A stretch of 41,118 bases of DNA, from positions 1 to 41,118 of the forward strand of contig JAIOAT010000030.1 in assembly GCA_019873685.1 (NCBI GenBank), written 5' to 3'. Below the pieces are notes generated by a model, which was not told the origin of the DNA, searched no databases, and saw only the letters and a list, made by a program, of their open reading frames with translations. Below are positions 7,322-15,317 of this stretch, one piece after another (positions within the stretch are counted from its first letter, which is position 1; each line of letters begins with the position of its first letter). The position numbers and the translations under genes are program-made. This DNA is from Chloroflexota bacterium (GTDB lineage: Bacteria > Chloroflexota > Anaerolineae > Aggregatilineales > Ch27).

Positions 7322-8620
7322 ATGTTAAGAACCAAAGGAATTGTGAGCTTGGTTGTCCTCCTGGCGATGGTGGTGGTCGCCCTGGGGAGTGTGGCTGCTC
7401 AGGAAGAGCAGATCGAGCTGGTCTACTGGTCGATGTGGAATGAGACCGAAGGCCAGGCCCTGGTCATCCAGAAGTGGATCGCGGCGTTTGAGGCCGAACA
7501 TCCCAACATCAAGATCAATGCCGTGTGGAACGGGCGGCAGAACCAGACGCTGGTGCGGACGGCGCTGGCCGGTGGGACCGTGATCGACATCGTCGATCAG
7601 GATGCTGACCAGATCGCTGGCGGCCTGATGCAGGAAGGCTTTGGCCTGCGGCTGAATGACTACCTGGAAATGCCGGCGCTGGATGAGGATGTGCCGTTGA
7701 AGGATGTCTTCCTGCCCGGCACGCTCGATCTGTTCGCCATGGATGGCGATATCTACCTGCTGCCGTACATCTACAACACGGTGCAGTTCTGGTATGACAA
7801 GCGGGTCTTCCGGGAAGTTGGCATCGAAGTGCCGCTGACCTGGGAGCAATTCCTGGCGAACAACGACAAACTGCGTGAAGCGGGCTATGCGCCCATCGCT
7901 GCGGAAGGCAACGAGCCGTTCTACTCCACCTTCTACCTGGCCAATATGGTGGCTCGCATCAAAGGCCCCGGCTTCCTGCTGCAGACGGCTGAAGATCCCA
8001 CCGGCGAGATGTGGCGCGACCCGGTTTACCTGCAGACCTCCGAGATGCTGCGCCTGCTGTGGGACCGCGGCGACATCCCCGCTGTGACCCTGGGCTATGT
8101 GTGGCCGCAGGGCCAGAATACCCTGGCCTTTGGCGAAGCGGCCCAGTCGCTGGTTGGCTCCTGGCTGCCGATCGAGCTGGCGAATATGGTCGACCCCGGG
8201 TTTGAGTGGGGCGGCTTCAACTTCCCGGCGGTGGAAGGCGGCGAGGGGTCGGTGAACGATACCCAGGCCCTGCTGCTGGCGTTCATGATCATCAAGGATA
8301 CGCAGCATCCTGATGAGGCGGCGGAATTCCTGCGCTTCATCATGACCAAGGAAAACCAGCAGTTGATGGCCGATGAATCGCTGGTGGGTGTGACTCGCAA
8401 GGGTATTGAGTGGGCGCCGGCGATCGCCGATGCCCAGGCCGCAGCGATGAACGCCGAGAGGATCTTCCCGGATGTGGATGGCGTCTACGCCAAGCATGCG
8501 GAATACCTGAACACGATCCTCGGGGTCAACTACTCTGAACTGTGGCAGGGCAAGATCACGCCGCAGGAATTCGTCGACAAGATGGCAACCCAGTCGGCGG
8601 AATACTGGGCTACGCACTAG
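7322..8620 (+). CDS. CUT1-type sugar ABC transporter substrate-binding protein
   Basis: A 432-residue extracellular solute-binding protein (SBP family 1). A hydrophobic signal peptide spans residues 1-26, ending in SVAA before QEEQ; no lipobox cysteine is visible, so it is not an obvious lipoprotein. The mature start IELVYWSMWNETEG and the later segment DIVDQDADQ are typical of the family, as is the C-terminal part with HPDEAAEFLRFIMTKENQQ. A good AGGAG site precedes the ATG. Two permease genes follow, after a strong hairpin. The ligand is probably an amino sugar or its oligomer, judged from the nagA and kinase genes downstream. Confidence 0.92.
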   Translation: MLRTKGIVSLVVLLAMVVVALGSVAAQEEQIELVYWSMWNETEGQALVIQKWIAAFEAEHPNIKINAVWNGRQNQTLVRTALAGGTVIDIVDQDADQIAGGLMQEGFGLRLNDYLEMPALDEDVPLKDVFLPGTLDLFAMDGDIYLLPYIYNTVQFWYDKRVFREVGIEVPLTWEQFLANNDKLREAGYAPIAAEGNEPFYSTFYLANMVARIKGPGFLLQTAEDPTGEMWRDPVYLQTSEMLRLLWDRGDIPAVTLGYVWPQGQNTLAFGEAAQSLVGSWLPIELANMVDPGFEWGGFNFPAVEGGEGSVNDTQALLLAFMIIKDTQHPDEAAEFLRFIMTKENQQLMADESLVGVTRKGIEWAPAIADAQAAAMNAERIFPDVDGVYAKHAEYLNTILGVNYSELWQGKITPQEFVDKMATQSAEYWATH

Positions 8621-8644
8621 CCACCCGTTGCCAATAGTACGTCC

Positions 8645-8672
8645 GGTGGGGACGGGGGTTTCCGTCCCCACC
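8645..8672 (+). promoter_or_regulatory. Intercistronic hairpin between binding protein and permease genes
   Basis: GGTGGGGACGG (8645-8655) and CCGTCCCCACC (8662-8672) form a perfect 11-bp stem with a 6-nt loop, 25 nt after the binding-protein stop. No T-run follows, so it is more likely an mRNA-stabilising or partial-termination element than a full terminator. Equivalent hairpins occur at 21564-21594 and 28922-28959. Confidence 0.75.
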
Positions 8673-8724
8673 ATCGATCATTCCCGCTTTGATTGCGCCT
8701 TGGGCGCATAAGGGGGGAAGGTAG

Positions 8725-9612
8725 ATGAGGATTTCCAAGCGGCTCATCATTCTTTTCTTGCTGCCTGCCAGTGCCCTTTATTTCTGGTTCTTCCTGGTGC
8801 CAACCTTTTCTGCTCTGGGCTACAGCCTGTATGACTGGCGCGGCTTTGGTACCAACCAGAGCTTTGTTGGCCTGAACAACTATGTGGAGTTGTTCAACGA
8901 CCGGTTGTTCTGGCGCAGCATGTCCAATTCGATTCTGATTCTGTTGCTGGGTGGGCTGATCATCTTCGGCCTGGCGTTTGTGATGACGATGATGATCACC
9001 TCCGGCATCAAGGGCCGCAAGCTCTTCCGGGCTATCATCTTTCTGCCGAATGTGATTGCGGTCATTGCCCTGACGACACTGTGGGGGTACCTCTATACGC
9101 CCAAGTTCGGGCTGCTGGGCGCCTTCTTCGATGCGATCGGGCTGGATCAACTGGCGGAATTCCCGTGGCTGGGGCCGGATACGATCTTCTGGGCGATGCT
9201 CGTGGCGATCGTCTGGATCGAAGTGGGCTTCTATCTGGTGCTGTTCCTGGCAGGGGTGGACAAGATTCCGGAAGACTTCTATGAAGCCGCCCGGCTGGAT
9301 GGCGCCAGCCAGTTCCAGATGTTCCGGCTGATCACTGTCCCGCTGCTCTGGGATGTGATCACCGTAGGCATGGTGCTGTGGAGCATTTATGCCGTCAAAA
9401 TCTTTGAATTCCCGTTCTCGTTCACCGGCCTGGAGCCGAACGTGAATTCGTACACGGTAGCCGTGTACATGTATATTCTGGGTTTCGGCCAGCGCCAGCC
9501 CATCTACCGTCTGGGCTATGCGACCGCGGTCGGGGTTATGCTGCTGCTGGTCGTCATTCTCGTTGTCATGGTGCTGCGCCGGCTGATGCGCCGTGAACAG
9601 CTACAGTATTAG
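8725..9612 (+). CDS. Sugar ABC transporter permease (MalF/UgpA type)
   Basis: A 295-residue integral membrane protein with about six hydrophobic segments, of the binding-protein-dependent inner-membrane component family. The EAA loop that contacts the ATPase reads EDFYEAARLDGASQFQMF followed by the ITVPLL segment. The N-terminal LLPASALYFWFFLVPTFSALGYSLYDW is typical of CUT1 MalF/UgpA-like permeases. GGGGGAAGGT precedes the ATG. It pairs with the permease starting 23 bp downstream. No ATPase gene is in the cassette, so a shared MsmX/MalK-type ATPase elsewhere is expected. Confidence 0.93.
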   Translation: MRISKRLIILFLLPASALYFWFFLVPTFSALGYSLYDWRGFGTNQSFVGLNNYVELFNDRLFWRSMSNSILILLLGGLIIFGLAFVMTMMITSGIKGRKLFRAIIFLPNVIAVIALTTLWGYLYTPKFGLLGAFFDAIGLDQLAEFPWLGPDTIFWAMLVAIVWIEVGFYLVLFLAGVDKIPEDFYEAARLDGASQFQMFRLITVPLLWDVITVGMVLWSIYAVKIFEFPFSFTGLEPNVNSYTVAVYMYILGFGQRQPIYRLGYATAVGVMLLLVVILVVMVLRRLMRREQLQY

Positions 9613-9635
9613 GTGGGATATCGCAGGAGGCGTCC

Positions 9636-10520
9636 ATGGTTGAGCAAGCCGTGAGCAGACATTCGCCGCAACCCGCCCGCACCGCGCTTTCTGACCGCCG
9701 ATGGATTCAGCATATTCCCGCCTATCTGGTGCTGGGTGGCTGGTCGCTGTTCACCGTTTTTACGATTGGCTGGATCGCGCTGGCCTCCCTGAAGTCCAAC
9801 CGGGAAGTCTTCCGCGAGCCCTGGAAGCTGCCGACTGAGCTGCAGTTCGTCAACTACGAACGCGCCTGGAATAGCGCCAAGCTGGGGGAAAACTTCTTCA
9901 ATAGCGTGCTGATTGTCGGCGTCTCGGTGCTGGTCATCCTGCTGGTCAGCGCCCCGGCTTCATATGTTTTGAGCCGGGTCAAGTTCCGGGGCAGAGAGCT
10001 GATCACCATGATCTACATCGCCGGGATCGGCATCCCCTATCCGCTGTTGTTCATCCCCCTGTTCGCCATGCTGGCCGGGATGGGGATGACCAACTCCAAA
10101 GAGGGGTTGATCCTGGTCTATGTTAGCCTGTCCATACCCTTTACGGTGTACATCCTGACCGGCTTTTTCTCCACCCTGCCGGTTGACCTGGAGGAAGCGG
10201 CGGTCATTGACGGGGCGAGCGATTTTCAGGTGTTCAGGCATGTGATGCTCCCGCTGGCCTCGCCCGGTATCCTGACGGCGGCAATCTTCAACTTCATCGG
10301 CCTGTGGAACGAATTCCAGCTGGCGTTGATCTTCATTCAGGACCCGCCCCAGCGGCCGCTCTCACTGGGGTTGTACGCGCTGAAGAACTCGATGACCTAC
10401 ACCGGTGACTGGGTGGGGTTGTTCGCCGGGGTGGTGCTGGTGATGGCCCCCACGATCCTGCTGTTCATCATTCTCTCTGAGCGGATGATCTCCGGGATCA
10501 CGATGGGGTCGGTGAAGTGA
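9636..10520 (+). CDS. Sugar ABC transporter permease (MalG/UgpE type)
   Basis: A 294-residue membrane permease, partner of the preceding one. An N-terminal cytoplasmic stretch of about 25 residues precedes the first membrane helix. The EAA loop VDLEEAAVIDGASDFQVF is well conserved, followed by VMLPLASPGILTA. The C-terminus SERMISGITMGSVK is characteristic of MalG-type permeases. A strong AGGAGG precedes the ATG. The nagA gene follows after 42 bp, which suggests co-transcription. Confidence 0.93.
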   Translation: MVEQAVSRHSPQPARTALSDRRWIQHIPAYLVLGGWSLFTVFTIGWIALASLKSNREVFREPWKLPTELQFVNYERAWNSAKLGENFFNSVLIVGVSVLVILLVSAPASYVLSRVKFRGRELITMIYIAGIGIPYPLLFIPLFAMLAGMGMTNSKEGLILVYVSLSIPFTVYILTGFFSTLPVDLEEAAVIDGASDFQVFRHVMLPLASPGILTAAIFNFIGLWNEFQLALIFIQDPPQRPLSLGLYALKNSMTYTGDWVGLFAGVVLVMAPTILLFIILSERMISGITMGSVK

Positions 10521-10562
10521 AGCGCCAGCCTCGTCCAGCCGATTGAGGGGGAGAAGCTCACC

Positions 10563-11735
10563 ATGCGCACGCTTGTCACAGGCGGCAGGGTGCTGACGCC
10601 TGCCACGCTGCTACCCGATCACGCTGTAGTGATAGAAGACGGGCGGATCGTCTCGATCACCAGAGGCCGACCAGAGGGTTCCTTTGACCGGGTGATTGAC
10701 GCTTCCGGGATGTGGGTGGTGCCCGGCTTCATCGACGTGCACGTGCATGGCGGGGATGGATTTGACGCTATGGACGCCACGCCGGAGGCGTTGCTGGGCA
10801 TGGGGCGTTTCTTTGCCCGGCATGGCGTGACCGCCTACTATGCCACCACGACCAGCGCTCCCGCTGAGTCCATTCTGGCCGCGATCGAAACGGTGATGAC
10901 CACCCCGCAGCCCCGCGATGGCGCCCGGCATCTGGGCGTGCACGTGGAAGGCCCGTACCTGAATCCGGCCCATTGCGGCGCGCAACAGGTCAGCGACATG
11001 CGCGACCCTGACCCGGAGGAATACGGCAACTGGCTGGAAAGCGGCGTGGTTAAGCTGGTGACCGTGGCTCCGGAGCGACCCGGAGTCCTGGAATTCATCA
11101 GGGAAGCTGCCAGCGAAGGGGTAGAGTTCGCCGTCGGGCATAGCGGCGCGAGTTACGAGCAGATGCTGGAAGCGGCCAATCATGGATTGCGGCAGGCGAC
11201 TCATACCTACAACGGCATGCTGGGGCTGCATCACCGCGAACCAGGCACGCTTGGCGCGGTCATGACCGATGACCGCATCTACGCCCAGTTGATCTGCGAT
11301 GGCATCCATGTTCACCCGGCGATGGTCAGGTTGCTGATCCGCGCCAAGGGCGCCGCCCGCACAATCCTGATCACCGATTCCATCCGCGCCGCTGGCCTGC
11401 CGGATGGCGAATACGACATCGGCGACGGCCAGATCGCTACCGTGCGGAATGGCATCGTGCGCGTTCCCAGCGGCAGCCTGGCCGGGAGCACGTTGACCAT
11501 GGATGCCGCCGTGCGGAACGCCATCGCCTTCACCGGCATGTCGTTGCAGGAAGTGCTGCCGATGGCGACATCGGTTCCTGCGGAAGCGATGGGTCTGGCA
11601 GGCAAGAAGGGAGTGCTGGCCGTCGGGGCTGACGCCGATCTGGTGCTGCTGGATCCCGAACTGCGCGTCCGGATGACGCTGGTCGCCGGGGAAGTCGTTT
11701 ACCAGGCCGGTCAGGAGGTCGTGAGCGCCGGTTAA
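10563..11735 (+). CDS. nagA: N-acetylglucosamine-6-phosphate deacetylase
   Basis: A 390-residue amidohydrolase that removes acetate from N-acetylglucosamine-6-phosphate (or N-acetylgalactosamine-6-phosphate in AgaA-type members) in the cytoplasm. The metal and active-site motifs are in order: HVH at residues 60-62, Glu129 in HVEGPYLNP, His193 in VGHSGAS, His214 in ATHTYNGM, and Asp272 in ITDS, which serves as the general base in this family. DGIHVHP at 246-252 is also typical. Length matches characterised NagA proteins. It lies between the transporter genes and the UPF0309-type SIS and ROK kinase genes, which supports amino-sugar catabolism. GlcNAc and GalNAc derivatives cannot be told apart from the sequence alone; the nearby LacD and GatZ-like genes make GalNAc a real alternative. 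Confidence 0.94.
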   Translation: MRTLVTGGRVLTPATLLPDHAVVIEDGRIVSITRGRPEGSFDRVIDASGMWVVPGFIDVHVHGGDGFDAMDATPEALLGMGRFFARHGVTAYYATTTSAPAESILAAIETVMTTPQPRDGARHLGVHVEGPYLNPAHCGAQQVSDMRDPDPEEYGNWLESGVVKLVTVAPERPGVLEFIREAASEGVEFAVGHSGASYEQMLEAANHGLRQATHTYNGMLGLHHREPGTLGAVMTDDRIYAQLICDGIHVHPAMVRLLIRAKGAARTILITDSIRAAGLPDGEYDIGDGQIATVRNGIVRVPSGSLAGSTLTMDAAVRNAIAFTGMSLQEVLPMATSVPAEAMGLAGKKGVLAVGADADLVLLDPELRVRMTLVAGEVVYQAGQEVVSAG

Positions 11736-11752
11736 GCTTTGTCGGAGAGAGA

Positions 11753-12502
11753 ATGGTCATGGCTCTGATGCACGATTACGCTGAACAGGTTACTGCGTTG
11801 ATTCGCCGCCTTGTGGATGAGGAAGAGGACAACATCCGGAAGGCGGCGCAGATTCTGGCGGAAGCTATCGCCGGGGATGGGCGGATTTTCGCTTTTGGCT
11901 GCACCCATTCCTCCACCGTGCTGCAGGATATCCTGGTGCGGGCCGGCGGGCTGATGCTGATCAACCCGATTTTTGCGCCGGGCCTGGAGGCGATTGACAC
12001 CCACCCGGTGATGCTCTCTTCAGCCATTGAGCGGCTGGAAGGGTACGCCGCCGGCATCCTGGACAATACGCCGATCCGGGCCGGGGATGTGCTGATTCTG
12101 GTCTCCGTCTCCGGGCGCAACGCGGTTCCGGTGGAGATGGCGATGGAGGCGAAGGCGCGCGGCATCAAGGTGATCGCCATGACCTCCATGACTTACACCC
12201 AGTCCGTGGAGTCGCGCCATTCCTCCGGCAGAAAGATGTACGAATTCGCCGATGTCGTGCTGGACAACAAGGCTCCCAAAGGCGATGCTATTCTGGCGGT
12301 AGCCGGAGTTCCGCAGCGCATCTGCCCCGTTTCCGGCGTGACCGGCCCGGCCCTGCTGCAGATGCTGGTGGCGGCCACGGTGGAGGAACTGCTGGCGCGG
12401 GGCGTCACCCCGCCGGTGTTCCTGGCGGCCAATGTCGAGGGCGGGGATGAATACAATGCCGCCCTGCTGGCACAGTATAAGGACCGCATCTTCTACCTGT
12501 GA
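11753..12502 (+). CDS. SIS-domain phosphosugar-binding protein (UPF0309/COG4821 type)
   Basis: A 249-residue single-SIS protein. It shows the family pattern near residues 47-73, FAFGCTHSSTVLQDILVRAGGL followed at once by MLINPIF, split here for length; ILVSVSGRNAVPVEMA marks the phosphosugar loop and VSGVTGPALLQMLVAATVEELLARG the C-terminal helix. The family has no firmly established reaction but often occurs beside nagA and ROK kinases. The ATG at 11753 is only 3 nt from the GGAGAG site, while the ATG at 11759 has 9-nt spacing and may be the true start. The ROK kinase follows 6 bp after the stop, so the two are surely co-transcribed. It may act as a sugar-phosphate isomerase or a MurQ-like etherase; neither is shown. 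Confidence 0.88.
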   Translation: MVMALMHDYAEQVTALIRRLVDEEEDNIRKAAQILAEAIAGDGRIFAFGCTHSSTVLQDILVRAGGLMLINPIFAPGLEAIDTHPVMLSSAIERLEGYAAGILDNTPIRAGDVLILVSVSGRNAVPVEMAMEAKARGIKVIAMTSMTYTQSVESRHSSGRKMYEFADVVLDNKAPKGDAILAVAGVPQRICPVSGVTGPALLQMLVAATVEELLARGVTPPVFLAANVEGGDEYNAALLAQYKDRIFYL

Positions 12503-12508
12503 GGAGCA

Positions 12509-13486
12509 ATGGTGAGTTCTGATTCCCTGGCGCTGGGGATTGATATTGGCGGTTCCAATACCAAGATGGGGCTGGTCAGCCCGGAGGGCGTCCTGACCTG
12601 CGTGCGCCGCATGCCCACCGAGGCGCGGGGCAGCGATCCGGGGCCGTTCCTCAGCCGCTTCCTGCCGCTGGTGGATGAGGTGTTTGCGGCGGGGGAGGGG
12701 CGGCTGATCGGCATCGGCGTTTCCATGCACGGCGCGATTGACGAGGAACGGCGCGGGCCGATCGCCTGCAACAACACGCCGGCGCTGCGCGGTCTGAACA
12801 TGCGCGGGTTGCTGGAGGAGCGCTATGGGCTGCCGGTAGTGGTGAACAACGACCTCACGGCGCACTCGCTGGGCGAATACCGCTTTGGTACCGGGCGCGG
12901 ATCGCGCCGGTTCATGGCCCTGGCGATTGGCACAGGGTTAGGGGCCAGCGTCATCCTCAATGGCGAACCGCTGCGCTTCGGGCATGGCACGGCGGGGGAT
13001 ACGGGGCGGCTGATCCTTGACCCGGATGGCCCGGTTGACGTGTATGGCGTGCGCGGTTCGGCGGAAATCCTGTGCGGTGTGCCGGGCATTGAACGGCTGG
13101 CCCGGATGCACTATGGGCGCGATGTCCCGGCGCGGGAAGTGATCACCGCCGCACGCGAACGCAGCGATGAACGTGCGGTCGCCATCATCCAGCAGATCGG
13201 CGCTTACCTGGGCTTCACCCTGGCTAACCTGAGCATGATCTTCTACCCGGACAAAGTGGCTTTGACCGGTGGTACCGCTGAGGCCGGGGAGGTGCTGCTG
13301 GAGGCCGTCCGCAAGCGCTTCTACGAGTTGCTGGGCGACTACTACCGCATCGTCTCCGAACTGACCGGCGGGGCCATCCGCCCGGTGGAGATTGTGCTGG
13401 GGATGGGCGGCGAAACAGGCATCCTGGGATCAGTGGTCGAACTGCTCCCCGCGCTGGATCAGCCGCCCGGTCCGCAGTCGCCATAA
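12509..13486 (+). CDS. ROK-family sugar kinase lacking the zinc motif
   Basis: A 325-residue paralog of the kinase at 538-1497, sharing long blocks such as RRGPI followed by NTPALR and the NDLTAHSLGEY motif with probable catalytic Asp115. The ATP loop GIDIGGSNTK is at residues 10-19 and LAIGTGLGA follows the catalytic segment. As in the paralog, the CxCGxxGCxE zinc motif is replaced, here by GVRGSAEILCG. The ATG at 12509 lies only 2 nt after GGAG, and a GTG at 12512 has better spacing, so the start may be 3 bp later. It is the last gene of the rightward amino-sugar set and faces the YesL-like gene, 17 bp away. It probably phosphorylates the imported N-acetylhexosamine. Confidence 0.9.
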   Translation: MVSSDSLALGIDIGGSNTKMGLVSPEGVLTCVRRMPTEARGSDPGPFLSRFLPLVDEVFAAGEGRLIGIGVSMHGAIDEERRGPIACNNTPALRGLNMRGLLEERYGLPVVVNNDLTAHSLGEYRFGTGRGSRRFMALAIGTGLGASVILNGEPLRFGHGTAGDTGRLILDPDGPVDVYGVRGSAEILCGVPGIERLARMHYGRDVPAREVITAARERSDERAVAIIQQIGAYLGFTLANLSMIFYPDKVALTGGTAEAGEVLLEAVRKRFYELLGDYYRIVSELTGGAIRPVEIVLGMGGETGILGSVVELLPALDQPPGPQSP

Positions 13487-13503
13487 CAGCAGGGCGTATC
13501 CGC

Positions 13504-14130
13504 TCAGGCTGCCGCTGACGGTTTGAGTCTTTCAATGGTCTTGACCACGGCGCGGTTGGCCAGGTAAGCGCACAGGCTGGCTGAGATCACGACCCACGCC
13601 GGCAGGAAGACCAACAGGCTGACCGCGCCGATGAGCAGCACCGGCACAAGCGCACTCAACGCGAGGCCGGGGCAGCGCAGAAACATCACGGCGCTGTTGC
13701 GGGTGGCGACGAGGAAGCGCCGGTCAGTCTGTTCCAGCAGCAACGGAAAGGTGAATAGCTGGAGTTCGGCCCAGATGGCCCCGGCGATCAGGATCGGCCA
13801 GCGTATCCAGTTGAGGGCCGGGATTTCAAGCTGGCTATAGAACTCATGACTCACGCCCAGGACGATAAAGACTGCGGCGTTGATTAAGCCCCAGCGCCAG
13901 CTGAGCCAGAAGTGCTGGCGGAAGCCTTCCCAGAAGACGCGCCAGTTGCCGCCGCTGCCATGCGCCAGCCGGTTAGTCGCGTGGAACAGGCCGCCCAGGG
14001 CGGGGATAGCCGTGATCAGCGGCACGGAGCAGAGGAACCAGGTCAGGTTGATCAGGATCAGATCGATGGTGTCGTAGTAGGCGTTCCAGAACTGATCCTG
14101 AAGTACGCGATCGCTCATCCGACGGGACAC
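13504..14130 (-). CDS. YesL/DUF624-family membrane protein
   Basis: A membrane protein of about 208 residues with four to five hydrophobic helices. The N-terminal segment INLTWFLCSVPLITAIPALG matches the conserved first helix of DUF624/YesL proteins. These are commonly found next to sugar ABC transporter genes (as in the Bacillus yes cluster) but have no proven activity. An open frame continues to 14250, but a GTG at 14130 has a strong AGGGGAG ribosome-binding site 6 nt upstream, 2 bp after the stop of the preceding gene, and fits the family length. An ATG at 14118 is an alternative. It is the last gene of the long leftward run. Confidence 0.85.
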   Translation of the reverse strand: MSRRMSDRVLQDQFWNAYYDTIDLILINLTWFLCSVPLITAIPALGGLFHATNRLAHGSGGNWRVFWEGFRQHFWLSWRWGLINAAVFIVLGVSHEFYSQLEIPALNWIRWPILIAGAIWAELQLFTFPLLLEQTDRRFLVATRNSAVMFLRCPGLALSALVPVLLIGAVSLLVFLPAWVVISASLCAYLANRAVVKTIERLKPSAAA

Positions 14131-14132
14131 GG

Positions 14133-15317
14133 TCAGCTCCCCTTCGCTCCCAGGTAATCCAGCAGGAACAGGAATCCGCGAATGTGGTGGGTGGCCTGGT
14201 CGCCGGATACCGTGTAATCGTAGTACGGGTCCCAGGACCAGAATCCCCACGCGACGCAGGGATCGTCCGCATAGGGATGCGAGCCGCCCGGCACGATCTG
14301 CATGCTCAGGCTGTAGCGCAGGGCCAGCTGAGCAGCGTCCAGGTACGCCGCCTGGGCGGTGACGGCATGCAGGCGGAGCAGCGCAATGGCGATATTGGGC
14401 ATGTCGCCGGGGCCGACGGTGGGGACAACCACATTGCCGTCGCGGTCGATGGTTAGCGGCCAGGCGCCATCATCGCGCTGGCGGGCCAGCAGCCAGTCGG
14501 CAAAGCGCACAGCAGCAGCCAGGAAGCGCTCCTGCCCGGTTTGTTCGTACAGGAAGGTGAAGGCCCGTAACTCGTCGGCGGCGATGTCGGTATTGAAGTA
14601 ATCGTCGTCGATCAGGTAAAACCCGCCATCTTCTGCTTGCAGGCCCAGGCCGAATTCGCCCCACGCCAGAGCGCGCTCCTGCCAGCGGCTGTCGCCGGTG
14701 AGGTCAGCCAGTTCCAGGAAGGCCTCCACAACACGCCCGAACGACTGCCAGCCCAGCGGCAGCCAGGCGCCGTTGCGAACATCGTAGCGGGGGGCGAAGT
14801 GATGGCGAGCCGACTGGATCAGGAACCCGGCGCTCTGCAGAGCGCGTTGCAGAGCGGTCTGGTCGCCAGTGCGGCGATACAGGCCAGCCGCCAGCAGCAC
14901 GTACTCCGCCGCGAATTTGGTCCACAGTGCACCATCCGGCAGGCTTTCGCGCACGCCGCCGATGACCACGCTCATCGGGTGGGTGATCACGAAACGATCA
15001 TAGAACCAGGCGGTTGCTCGCTGCGCCATCTGCAACAGGGAGTCGTCCTGAAAGCGATCGTAAGCAGCCAGCAGCAGCCAGGGTGCGATCAGGTTGACTG
15101 TCTGGGGTGGCTCCAGGTACTGCCGGGGGGCGCTGTAGAAGCCATGAAACGCCCCTTCGGCGGCGTTAAAGTGGCGCGGCAGCCAGCGGTGAAGGCAATG
15201 CTGGATGCGCTGTTCTAGCTCCGCGACCGTGATTCCCAGCTCCTCCAGCCGGATGTTGCCATCCCATCTGGATACGGGTAAGCCCCAGTCCTGCGGAGAA
15301 ATGACGCCGATGCGCAT
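14133..15317 (-). CDS. Six-hairpin glycosidase-like protein
   Basis: A 394-residue protein of alternating helical segments typical of the (alpha/alpha)6-barrel glycosidase superfamily, for example DSRWQERALAWGEFGLGLQ, ERFLAAAVRFADWLLARQRDDGAW and AYLDAAQLALRYSLSMQ. No signal peptide is visible, so it is probably cytoplasmic. Candidate acidic residues occur in LIDDDYFNTDIAADEL. I cannot assign it to a GH family; unsaturated-glucuronyl hydrolase, epimerase or lyase-type activity are all possible. The ATG at 15317 overlaps the TGA of the preceding gene by one base and has a GGAGG site 6 nt upstream, which decides this start over a GTG at 15320. Confidence 0.72.
   Translation of the reverse strand: MRIGVISPQDWGLPVSRWDGNIRLEELGITVAELEQRIQHCLHRWLPRHFNAAEGAFHGFYSAPRQYLEPPQTVNLIAPWLLLAAYDRFQDDSLLQMAQRATAWFYDRFVITHPMSVVIGGVRESLPDGALWTKFAAEYVLLAAGLYRRTGDQTALQRALQSAGFLIQSARHHFAPRYDVRNGAWLPLGWQSFGRVVEAFLELADLTGDSRWQERALAWGEFGLGLQAEDGGFYLIDDDYFNTDIAADELRAFTFLYEQTGQERFLAAAVRFADWLLARQRDDGAWPLTIDRDGNVVVPTVGPGDMPNIAIALLRLHAVTAQAAYLDAAQLALRYSLSMQIVPGGSHPYADDPCVAWGFWSWDPYYDYTVSGDQATHHIRGFLFLLDYLGAKGS

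Noticed and set aside
8645..8672. Hairpin considered as an intrinsic terminator (also 21564-21594 and 28922-28959)
   Set aside because: No T-run follows any of the three stems, and the permeases downstream are needed with the binding protein.
7325..8674. 449-codon open frame on the minus strand
   Set aside because: It is antisense to an unmistakable substrate-binding protein with signal peptide.
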